Source: an uncultured Bacteroidales bacterium
GTDB taxonomy: Bacteria; Bacteroidota; Bacteroidia; Bacteroidales; Paludibacteraceae
Length of the DNA: 6,529 nucleotides
Reading direction: 5' to 3'
NCBI GenBank assembly: GCA_934716995.1
Contig: CAKUYO010000075.1
Location: 1 to 6,529 of the forward strand
The notes under the pieces are model-generated. The model worked only from the letters and a program-made list of their open reading frames with translations, searched no databases and was not told the DNA's origin. This document shows, piece by piece, positions 1 through 3,721 of this stretch (positions are counted from its first letter, which is position 1; every line of letters starts with the position of its first letter). A program made the position numbers and the translations under genes.

Positions 1-425
1 GTTGTACTTGTATTTGATGAATCAAATCTAAAACAAGTAAAGCCTGTTGGCTCATAGCCTTCGATACAACGCTTAATCATATCAGAGAATGATTCACGTC
101 TTGCATTTTCTCTATATAGGCGCGATACCTCATTACGCTCATCACGCATTTGTATCTTAGCCTTTTCAAGAAGTCTGCGCTGTTCCTTTATTTCTTCAAG
201 CAATTCGGATTCACTGCAAGTAGTAGCATCTTTGATTGAAACTATCTTACTCATCTCTTGATATTGCTTTCTATACTTAGATTCAGTATATTCTTGACCC
301 AGTTGTTCGTTCAAAAGGTCTGCAACATCCTGCCAAGTTCCTATCTGGTCTTTATATCCACAGATTCTATACTCGTATTCTAGGATGCCTTCATCTTTGT
401 GTCTTTTGTAATCAAAATCTAACAT
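1..425 (-). CDS. Partial phage protein, N-terminal part (possible metallophosphoesterase-type phage protein)
   Basis: The reading frame is open from an ATG at 425 to the window edge, giving 141 full codons, so the C-terminus is missing. The start is supported by a Shine-Dalgarno AAAGGGG about five bases upstream. The protein begins MLDFDYKRHKDEG. It has a compact helical stretch around residues 25-60 (GTWQDVADLLNEQLG, then SKYRKQYQ) and a charged, probably coiled-coil stretch around residues 70-115. From memory, this W-x-D-V/I-A-D arrangement followed by S-x-Y-R-K resembles the N-terminal domain of some Firmicutes-phage proteins annotated as metallophosphoesterases or DNA repair exonucleases. 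The catalytic domain would lie outside the window, so that assignment is only a suggestion. The gene follows the membrane protein at 451 after a 25-base gap and is probably co-transcribed with it. Confidence 0.8.
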   Translation of the reverse strand, partial: MLDFDYKRHKDEGILEYEYRICGYKDQIGTWQDVADLLNEQLGQEYTESKYRKQYQEMSKIVSIKDATTCSESELLEEIKEQRRLLEKAKIQMRDERNEVSRLYRENARRESFSDMIKRCIEGYEPTGFTCFRFDSSNTST

Positions 426-450
426 ATAAACCCCTTTAATCCAGTTGCGA

Positions 451-900
451 TTAAACTTTTGCTTTCTCTGTTGGTAGTTTTTGCATTTCCTCTACCAAAC
501 CGGGAACTACACCATTTCCACCTAATGCGTAATAGTCTGTGGTCAAATGCTCTAAGTTTTCACGCTCATGTATGGGCATATACCCATACTCTTCACTCGT
601 ATATTTATTATACATTTGTATAATATCATTTCTAAGTGTGCTACGAGTAGCATCGGTAAGTTGCGTCAAAGAGTTATTTTGGACTTGTTGCAAATCTAAC
701 AGTTTATTTACTGTGTCTTGCATTGCCTTCATATCCTCTTCTTGTTTTTTCTGCTCTTGTTCAAGCTGCTCGTATTTTGCATCATCTTTATAGACCTGTT
801 CGGTTTGCTTATCCTTATTAGAAAAGTATCTTGTAAAGATGAACGTAGCAAAAGAAAAGGAGCCGGTAATAAGAGCGACTATAACAGCAGTATCTATAAT
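451..900 (-). CDS. Small one-helix membrane protein with cytoplasmic coiled coil; start unclear
   Basis: The frame ends in TAA at 451-453 and is open upstream to 918. Near the N-terminus it encodes a hydrophobic segment (DTAVIVALITGSFSFATF), then a positively charged flank (TRYFSNKDK) and a Glu/Gln/Lys-rich coiled-coil stretch. An initiation at ATG 732 would delete the membrane helix and is unlikely. There is no in-frame ATG, GTG or TTG just before the helix. Possible starts are ATT at 900-898 or ATA at 897-895, both close behind a GGGGTG Shine-Dalgarno-like site at 903-908. The alternative is ATG at 910-908, which is out of frame by one base because of a run of four Gs. The product would be about 149-152 residues. 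A single membrane helix and coiled coil fit holin-, spanin- or membrane-tether-like phage proteins, but I do not recognise the family. Confidence 0.6.
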   Translation of the reverse strand: MIDTAVIVALITGSFSFATFIFTRYFSNKDKQTEQVYKDDAKYEQLEQEQKKQEEDMKAMQDTVNKLLDLQQVQNNSLTQLTDATRSTLRNDIIQMYNKYTSEEYGYMPIHERENLEHLTTDYYALGGNGVVPGLVEEMQKLPTEKAKV

Positions 901-943
901 AACACCCCATTTATTACTCTATTCCCTTTCTTTTCCGTATATA

Positions 944-971
944 ACAAAAAGACCATGCGAAAGCATGGTCT
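944..971 (-). terminator. Rho-independent terminator
   Basis: A perfect 8-bp stem (GACCATGC/GCATGGTC, 951-958 with 963-970), plus a closing A-T pair, encloses the four-base loop TTTC as read on the minus strand. It is followed by TTTTTGTT. It lies 15 bases after the stop codon of the coiled-coil gene at 986, so it closes the HU-tRNA transcript. The next gene starts only about 45-70 bases further on, which leaves little room for its own promoter. Confidence 0.88.
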
Positions 972-985
972 AAACTGAAACTTAT

Positions 986-1291
986 TTACTTAATAAACGA
1001 CAGGATTGCATCGAGGAAGGGGTCGCCGCCAGTATACGCAGGAATGTCACTGTCAGTAATTGTCTTATGGTACTTACCATACTTCTTACAGAAATCAGCC
1101 AACATGTTGTTGTATTCCTTGGTAACGCGAATCTTTTCCTTCAGCTTCTCGTCAATAGCCTTTGCCGCCGCTTCACGCTCCTTGCGCAGTTTCTCCTGCT
1201 TAGTAGCTTCTGCGGTTGCCGCATTTTCGGCCTTTACGAGTTCGGCCTCGCTGTCGAACAGTTTCTTCAATACATCAGAGTAATACTTCAT
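986..1291 (-). CDS. Hypothetical 101-residue coiled-coil protein
   Basis: The ATG at 1291 is preceded by a near-perfect AGGAGG ten bases upstream. The longer frame up to 1357 would run into tRNA-Ser(GCU), so the shorter start is right. Residues 1-11 (MKYYSDVLKKL) begin a helical protein, and residues from about 14 to 65 form an Ala/Glu/Lys-rich coiled coil. The C-terminal part (about 66-101) carries aromatic and glycine residues (KYGKYHKT, AYTGGDPF) and may fold separately. Small proteins starting MKYY with a coiled coil recur in Firmicutes phages as hypothetical genes, but I know no function. It is the last gene of the tRNA-containing transcript and is followed directly by the terminator. 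Confidence 0.9.
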   Translation of the reverse strand: MKYYSDVLKKLFDSEAELVKAENAATAEATKQEKLRKEREAAAKAIDEKLKEKIRVTKEYNNMLADFCKKYGKYHKTITDSDIPAYTGGDPFLDAILSFIK

Positions 1292-1323
1292 AAATAATTG
1301 TCCTCCTATTGACAATAAATTTT

Positions 1324-1345
1324 GTGCCGTTCTAATCTTTGGCAC
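1324..1345 (-). other. Hairpin after tRNA-Ser(GCU)
   Basis: A 5-bp stem GTGCC/GGCAC with a 12-base loop lies just after the tRNA-Ser(GCU) 3' end and before the Shine-Dalgarno site of the 101-residue gene. It has no clear U tract, so it is more likely a tRNA-processing or mRNA 5'-end structure than a terminator. Confidence 0.35.
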
Positions 1346-1347
1346 TT

Positions 1348-1436
1348 TGGCGCACACAACAGGACTCGAACCTGTGCGCGGTTTCCCGCCTAGAAGTTTA
1401 GCAAACTTCCCCCTTCACCAACTTGGGTATATGTGC
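1348..1436 (-). tRNA. tRNA-Ser(GCU)
   Basis: This is an 89-base class II tRNA. Its acceptor strands GCACATA/TGTGTGC pair with wobble. The anticodon loop TTGCTAA lies on the stem GAAGT/ACTTC and gives anticodon GCU. A long variable arm (TAGGCGGGAAACCGCG), a TTCGAGT T loop, discriminator G and an encoded CCA are present. It begins only four bases after the stop codon of the upstream membrane-protein gene, so it must be cut out of a longer transcript. Confidence 0.95.
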
Positions 1437-1440
1437 AAAA

Positions 1441-1755
1441 TTAGTTGGTCATCTTTTGAGTATAATAAGCGTGAAGCGCACTATTGGTAGGGACTTCCTC
1501 GTATTCAATTCTGCCATCTTTATATCTAACAAGAAAGGCATCAGTCTTAACTGGCTTAGTTGTTACTGCATAGTAGTTCCTAACAGACTTGCCATTGTAA
1601 CTACTTGCTACATGAGTAAAGGAACGCTTTGTTCCGTAAACCTCACCCATGTTGCTTACGCTTACAACATTAGCAGACTTTGTTGATGCTTTAGATGGTG
1701 AACATAAGATGAAAAGAAATACAACTGCGAAGATGAACCCAACCGCGTACTCCAT
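1441..1755 (-). CDS. Small membrane-anchored or secreted protein, 104 residues
   Basis: The ATG at 1755 has AGGAAGG five bases upstream. Residues 2-18 form one hydrophobic helix (EYAVGFIFAVVFLFILC), followed by a Ser/Thr/Lys-rich stretch. The C-terminal domain (about 40-104) alternates charged and aromatic residues, as in a small beta-rich domain (NYYAVTTKP, FLVRYKDGRIEYEEVP). The arrangement is an N-terminal anchor or signal peptide with an exterior domain. Cys18 lacks a proper lipobox because the preceding residues are F-I-L. The gene sits between tRNA-Ser(UGA) and tRNA-Ser(GCU), so it is a coding island inside the tRNA cluster. I do not recognise the family. Immunity, superinfection-exclusion or lysis accessory roles are possible, but nothing in the sequence decides between them. 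Confidence 0.88.
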   Translation of the reverse strand: MEYAVGFIFAVVFLFILCSPSKASTKSANVVSVSNMGEVYGTKRSFTHVASSYNGKSVRNYYAVTTKPVKTDAFLVRYKDGRIEYEEVPTNSALHAYYTQKMTN

Positions 1756-1790
1756 GTGACCTTCCTATCTTTATAAAAAGATTAAATAAA

Positions 1791-1880
1791 TGGCGACCGC
1801 TAGAGGATTTGAACCTCTGGACGTTTTACCGTCTACAGTTTTCAGGACTGTCGCAATAAACCAGACTCTGCCAAGCGGCC
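1791..1880 (-). tRNA. tRNA-Ser(UGA)
   Basis: This is a 90-base class II tRNA. The acceptor GGCCGCT/AGCGGTC, the anticodon loop CCTGAAA on stem ACAGT/ACTGT (anticodon UGA), a long variable arm, T loop TTCAAAT, discriminator G and encoded CCA are all present. It reads UCA codons; the anticodon UGA should not be mistaken for a stop suppressor. Only four bases separate it from tRNA-Leu. Confidence 0.95.
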
Positions 1881-1884
1881 ATAA

Positions 1885-1969
1885 TGGTGGGCATATTGGG
1901 AGTCGAACCCAAACGTCTTGCAACAACAGCTTCTAAGGCTGTCATGTCTACCAATTCCATCATACGCCC
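1885..1969 (-). tRNA. tRNA-Leu(UAG)
   Basis: This is an 85-base class II tRNA with a perfect acceptor GGGCGTA/TATGCCC. Loop CTTAGAA on stem ACAGC/GCTGT gives anticodon UAG, which reads CUN Leu codons and not UAG stops. A variable arm, T loop TTCGACT, discriminator A and encoded CCA are present. Its leader (GTCTTTTATAT) carries one arm of the 10-bp inverted repeat of the upstream gap. Confidence 0.95.
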
Positions 1970-1974
1970 ATATA

Positions 1975-2041
1975 AAAGACACAATTACATAAACCCAAAG
2001 TATTATATGATGTTGAGTGTAAGATTGCTGTTTGTGTCTTT
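1975..2041 (-). ncRNA. Stem-closed inter-tRNA RNA element 1 (between tRNA-Ala and tRNA-Leu)
   Basis: A perfect 10-bp inverted repeat (AAAGACACAA at 2041-2032, TTGTGTCTTT at 1984-1975, minus-strand reading) encloses 47 bases. The outer stem is followed at once by ACAGCAA (2031-2025), and further in by ATACTTTGGG (2003-1994). Both motifs occur in the same order and position in the permuted tRNA element at 2476-2599. An inner TTACA/TGTAA pairing is also possible. There is no tRNA core here. It may be a processing spacer or a small structured RNA; its function is unknown. Confidence 0.5.
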
Positions 2042-2051
2042 GCACGAAAGG

Positions 2052-2070
2052 AGTCTATCTCTAATAGACT
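2052..2070 (-). other. Hairpin at the tRNA-Ala 3' end
   Basis: A 7-bp stem AGTCTAT/ATAGACT with a five-base loop starts at the final A of the tRNA-Ala CCA. No U tract follows, so it is probably a 3'-trailer structure for processing rather than a terminator. Confidence 0.45.
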
Positions 2071-2148
2071 GGTGGAGAATATGGGAATCAAACCCATCTG
2101 ATTTCCTGTGTGCAAAACAGGTAGTCACCTCATGCAACTCCATTCCCC
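2070..2148 (-). tRNA. tRNA-Ala(UGC)
   Basis: The acceptor GGGGAAT/ATTCTCC, loop TTTGCAC on stem CCTGT/ACAGG (anticodon UGC), T arm ATGGG-TTTGATT-CCCAT, discriminator A and encoded CCA are present. At 79 bases it is slightly long: the D region is extended and I count seven bases between the anticodon and T arms. A 19-base stretch covering the T arm is identical to that of tRNA-Met at 2845-2863. Confidence 0.88.
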
Positions 2149-2157
2149 ATATAAAAT

Positions 2158-2308
2158 AAGACGATTGTTTTCTAGTATGTAATTATCCGATACTTAGTGC
2201 GGATGCCCCCCTGAAACATCTAAGATGCACAGGCAGGTCTATTAAACTTGCAAAATAAGTTTTCTTCTTTATAAATTTGATTTTGAAAAGATTTGCAGTA
2301 ATCGTCTT
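2158..2308 (-). ncRNA. Stem-closed inter-tRNA RNA element 2 (between tRNA-Asp and tRNA-Ala), multibranched
   Basis: This gap of about 160 bases has no gene. A perfect 9-bp inverted repeat (AAGACGATT at 2308-2300, AATCGTCTT at 2166-2158) closes a 151-base region. Just inside it is ACTGCAA (2299-2293), matching the ACAGCAA of the two sister elements. Three local hairpins follow. The first is AAACTT/AAGTTT with a seven-base loop (2262-2244). The second is CCTG/CAGG stacked on CATC/GATG (2233-2210). The third is ATCCG/CGGAT with a ten-base loop (2204-2185). A CTTAG/CTAAG complementarity could join the last two. The RNA resembles no class I recognise. The first hairpin has the 5+7+5 geometry of an anticodon arm, but no T or D arm is present. 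Confidence 0.5.
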
Positions 2309-2311
2309 TGT

Positions 2312-2388
2312 TGGCGGCTATGGTGGGACTTGAACCCACTGCCTATGCCGTGACAGGGCATCGCTCTAGCCTATTGAGCTACATAGTC
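2312..2388 (-). tRNA. tRNA-Asp(GUC)
   Basis: Loop CTGTCAC on stem ATGCC/GGCAT gives anticodon GUC. The D arm GCTC/GAGC, T arm GTGGG-TTCAAGT-CCCAC, discriminator G and encoded CCA are present. The acceptor GACTATG/CATAGCC has an A2-C71 mismatch. Its 3' end is three bases from the tRNA-Asp trailer repeat arm, and its 5' end lies three bases from the 3' end of tRNA-Pro. Confidence 0.93.
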
Positions 2389-2391
2389 AAA

Positions 2392-2465
2392 TGGTCGAAA
2401 ATGTCCGATTTGAACGGCAATTCTGACTCCCAAAGTCAGCGTGTTACCATTACACTACATTCTCG
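2392..2465 (-). tRNA. tRNA-Pro(UGG)
   Basis: The acceptor CGAGAAT/ATTTTCG pairs with one G-U, and has the C1-G72 pair usual in bacterial tRNA-Pro. Loop TTTGGGA on stem CTGAC/GTCAG gives anticodon UGG. Discriminator A and CCA are encoded. The T arm is weak: TGCCG-TTCAAAT-CGGAC has only three inner pairs. This could mean decay or a tolerated change in a phage tRNA. Confidence 0.88.
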
Positions 2466-2475
2466 ATAATAAATT

Positions 2476-2599
2476 AGATACGTTTTTCCTTTAATGCTCT
2501 ATCCCACTGAGCTACGTAAGATTCCTCTTACGGTTGGACTCGAACCAACGACCTTGAATTTTGCAGATTCCCAAAGTATATGTGTTGCTGTACGTATCT
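2476..2599 (-). ncRNA. Circularly permuted tRNA-like element
   Basis: Reading the minus strand 5' to 3', the parts of a tRNA appear in permuted order. An anticodon-like hairpin comes first: GAAT-CTGCAAA-ATTC (2570-2556). Then come AGGTC, a canonical T arm (GTTGG-TTCGAGT-CCAAC, 2549-2533) and the 3' acceptor strand CGTAAGA (2532-2526). A GGAA linker (2525-2522) leads to the 5' acceptor strand TCTTACG (2521-2515), then TA and a canonical D arm (GCTC-AGTGGGATA-GAGC, 2512-2496). The acceptor pairs perfectly over 7 bp. An 8-bp outer stem (AGATACGT/ACGTATCT, 2599-2592 with 2483-2476) closes the whole. Joining the D-side end GAGCAT to GAAT would give a 74-base cloverleaf with a five-pair anticodon stem and GCA in the anticodon position. 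However, the discriminator would be G, whereas Cys tRNAs need U73. T1-A72 with G73 is more like Gln or Asn. No CCA is encoded. A ligation product, an uncleaved tRNA mimic or a rearranged relic are all possible. Confidence 0.75.
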
Positions 2600-2602
2600 G
2601 AA

Positions 2603-2676
2603 TGGCTGGGGATGCAAGAATCGAACTTGCGTCATAGGATTCAAAGTCCTCTGCCCTACCGTTGAGCGAATCCCCA
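2603..2676 (-). tRNA. tRNA-Gln(UUG)
   Basis: The acceptor TGGGGAT/ATCCCCA has the T1-A72 pair and discriminator G typical of tRNA-Gln, and CCA is encoded. Loop CTTTGAA on stem AGGA/TCCT gives anticodon UUG, which reads CAA and CAG. The T arm is GCAAG-TTCGATT-CTTGC. If TAG is read as Gln in this phage, this tRNA would not itself decode TAG by normal pairing. Confidence 0.94.
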
Positions 2677-2678
2677 TT

Positions 2679-2753
2679 ATAGCCCCTACAGGCTATCCCT
2701 TGTTTCATTTTGTTTAGACTGGTGTGAAAATTAAGGCTAATAAAGAAACCAGT
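2679..2753 (-). other. Spacer between tRNA-Asn and tRNA-Gln with two stem-loops
   Basis: This gap of about 79 bases holds a 6-bp stem ACTGGT/ACCAGT (2753-2748 with 2723-2718) and a 6-bp hairpin ATAGCC/GGCTAT (2696-2691 with 2684-2679) just ahead of tRNA-Gln. No coding frame is evident, and it lacks the ACAGCAA module of the other gaps. It is probably a processing spacer. Confidence 0.35.
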
Positions 2754-2755
2754 AA

Positions 2756-2831
2756 TGGAGGTTCCAGCCCGACTCGAACGGGCGACATAAGGATTAACAG
2801 TCCTTCGTTCTACCGACTGAACTATGAAACC
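2756..2831 (-). tRNA. tRNA-Asn(GUU)
   Basis: Loop CTGTTAA on a GGA/TCC stem gives anticodon GUU. The acceptor GGTTTCA/TGGAACC pairs with one wobble. The D arm GTTC/GAAC, T arm GCCCG-TTCGAGT-CGGGC and an encoded CCA are present. The discriminator is T rather than the G usual for bacterial tRNA-Asn, and position 1 is G rather than T. Confidence 0.93.
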
Positions 2832-2833
2832 AT

Positions 2834-2910
2834 TGGTTGCGGACATGGGAATCAAACCCATCTAGTACAAGTTTATGAGGCTCGTTAGTGCATCAGCTCT
2901 AATTGTCCGC
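2834..2910 (-). tRNA. tRNA-Met(CAU) or Ile(CAU)
   Basis: The acceptor GCGGACA/TGTCCGC is perfect. Loop CTCATAA gives anticodon CAU. A G1-C72 pair and no GGG/CCC anticodon stem exclude an initiator. It could be elongator Met or, if C34 is modified to lysidine, Ile. Oddities: the D loop AGCTGATGCA lacks the usual GG, the innermost anticodon pair is C-A, and an extra A separates the acceptor from CCA (AACCA). It is the first tRNA after HU. Confidence 0.85.
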
Positions 2911-2917
2911 ATTATAT

Positions 2918-2935
2918 AGGGTGGTTTCCCACCCT
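2918..2935 (-). other. Strong hairpin between HU and tRNA-Met
   Basis: A 7-bp stem AGGGTGG/CCACCCT with a GAAA tetraloop lies 19 bases after the HU stop codon. On the minus strand it is followed by TATATAAT rather than a run of Us. It is therefore likely a weak or partial terminator, or a 3'-end stabiliser that lets HU mRNA and tRNA precursor be separated. Confidence 0.55.
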
Positions 2936-2954
2936 TAAAGGAAATTTGGTCTAA

Positions 2955-3224
2955 TCAGTTTACGGCGCTCTTCAATGCACTGGAAACCTTAACAGTGACC
3001 TTGTTCTTAGCAGGAATGGTCATTGCTTCGCCAGTGGAAGGATTGCGGCCATCATGTGCAGGAACATTCTTCAGAGCTAGATTCAGGTCAGTGACCTTAA
3101 AGGACTCGCCAGCGTTCAGTGCATCAACGATAGTCTTTTCCAGTGCCTCAAGATAAGCCTTGGCATCCTTCTGAGTGATACCAGCGTTAGTTGCGAAACT
3201 CTTCATAATCTTAGTAGAAGTCAT
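2955..3224 (-). CDS. HU/IHF-family histone-like DNA-binding protein
   Basis: The 89-residue product is close to the usual 90 for HU. It has the two N-terminal helices (about 5-40), the beta saddle, and the arm signature GRNPSTGEAMTIPAKNKV (about residues 59-76), which matches the HU consensus GRNPxTGxxxxIPA. The C-terminus (SSALKSAV) matches the HU end helix. HU dimers bind and bend double-stranded DNA and here could compact or organise phage DNA or assist replication and transcription. The ATG at 3224 has AAAGGGG nine bases upstream. It is the first gene of its own transcript, driven by the consensus promoter at 3292-3320, and is followed by the tRNA run. Stop is TGA. Confidence 0.96.
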   Translation of the reverse strand: MTSTKIMKSFATNAGITQKDAKAYLEALEKTIVDALNAGESFKVTDLNLALKNVPAHDGRNPSTGEAMTIPAKNKVTVKVSSALKSAVN

Positions 3225-3264
3225 AATTCTTTACCCCTTTTATTCTATGTATTTTGTTTATTTT

Positions 3265-3286
3265 CGTAAGGCTTCTCGTCCTTACG
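3265..3286 (-). promoter_or_regulatory. 5' untranslated hairpin of the HU transcript
   Basis: A perfect 7-bp stem CGTAAGG/CCTTACG with an eight-base loop begins at about the predicted transcription start (3285-3288). A hairpin at the very 5' end commonly protects an mRNA from 5'-end decay. It leaves the Shine-Dalgarno site (about 3234-3240) open. Confidence 0.6.
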
Positions 3287-3291
3287 CCTAT

Positions 3292-3320
3292 ATTATATCA
3301 TATCAGCGGCCCTTTGTCAA
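3292..3320 (-). promoter_or_regulatory. Consensus sigma-70/sigma-A promoter for HU and the tRNA run
   Basis: The -35 box TTGACA (3320-3315), a 17-base spacer and the -10 box TATAAT (3297-3292) are all exact consensus. An extended TGA lies directly before the -10 box. The predicted start is about 3285-3288. It should be a very strong promoter for the host housekeeping polymerase, so this region is likely transcribed early or constitutively. Confidence 0.92.
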
Positions 3321-3324
3321 GGGC
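3309..3324. promoter_or_regulatory. Inverted repeat over the -35 box (possible operator)
   Basis: GCCCTT and AAGGGC form a perfect 6-bp dyad around four bases, centred on the -35 box. A repressor bound here would block the HU promoter. On the plus strand the same hairpin is followed by TTTTGAAAAATATTTT and could terminate counter-transcription. The two readings cannot be separated by sequence alone. Confidence 0.45.
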
Positions 3325-3349
3325 TTTTGAAAAATATTTTAAAAATTTC

Positions 3350-3721
3350 TTAGGAAAGTGTGGCTGTCATACCACATTTTGCCACTGCCACCTGTGCGTC
3401 TGTCTGCATCTTGGCAACCTTCATGTTGTTATCGAAGGTAACGCCACGGTCTTCGCACTCGGAGATATACGCCAAAGCCTGTGCTGGTTCAACACCAACC
3501 ATACCAAGGGCCGCAATCTTTCCGCATAGCTTAGAAAACTCTGCAACGCCAGCGTCAAAACTTTCAATATCAAGTGCTTCAATAGCCGAGTCTACCATAG
3601 CTTCTGCTACACCACACTCGTATTCCTCGTCCGATTCGCAACAATCACAAACGTGCTTCAAATCTTCTGCATTAGATTTATCACATTTGCAATGCTTGCA
3701 AGTCTTATCCTTTTCTTCCAT
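3350..3721 (-). CDS. Cys-rich acidic protein of 123 residues, possible zinc-binding N-terminus
   Basis: The ATG at 3721 directly follows the TAA of the ClpP-like gene, with GAGG eight bases upstream inside that gene, so the two are translationally coupled. Residues 8-28 carry a Cys cluster (CKHCKC, then CDCC) that could bind one zinc or more, with another Cys in YECG. The rest (about 38-123) is helical and acidic with Ala-rich segments (IEALDIESFDAGVAEF, VAKMQTDAQVAVAKC). The context suggests a partner or adaptor of the protease or a scaffold-like accessory, but I recognise no family. Stop is TAA. Confidence 0.88.
   Translation of the reverse strand: MEEKDKTCKHCKCDKSNAEDLKHVCDCCESDEEYECGVAEAMVDSAIEALDIESFDAGVAEFSKLCGKIAALGMVGVEPAQALAYISECEDRGVTFDNNMKVAKMQTDAQVAVAKCGMTATLS

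Noticed and set aside
451..966. Start of the membrane protein at ATG 966 through another TAG
   Set aside because: The start is inside the terminator stem and has no Shine-Dalgarno site.
1696..1710. Lipobox at Cys18 of the 104-residue protein
   Set aside because: The residues before Cys are F-I-L; a lipobox needs a small residue at -1.
1999..2005. TATAAT-like box in element 1
   Set aside because: No acceptable -35 box 16-18 bases upstream; the sequence overlaps the shared ATACTTTGGG block.
1884..2159. Plus-strand open frame of 91 codons over tRNA-Leu and tRNA-Ala
   Set aside because: It covers tRNA genes on the opposite strand and has no ribosome-binding site.
2471..2476. CTA at the end of the permuted element as a suppressor anticodon
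   Set aside because: It lies at the far end of the outer stem, not in a seven-base loop, and cannot be placed as an anticodon in the assembled cloverleaf.
2466..2602. Group I or group II intron as explanation for the permuted element
   Set aside because: The non-tRNA parts are only about 25 and 18 bases, far too short, and no intron core motifs are seen.
2466..2602. Two ordinary overlapping tRNAs instead of a permuted one
   Set aside because: Only about 137 bases are available; the first half lacks a D arm and the second half lacks T arm and 3' acceptor on its own side.
2677..2682. TATAAT just before tRNA-Gln, and a similar one before tRNA-Met (2911-2917)
   Set aside because: As -10 boxes they would start transcription inside the tRNA, and no -35 box is at the right distance; they look like AT-rich tRNA leaders.
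2499..2861. Minus-strand open frame of 120 codons
   Set aside because: It runs across tRNA-Gln, tRNA-Asn and the permuted element, so it is a by-product of tRNA sequence.
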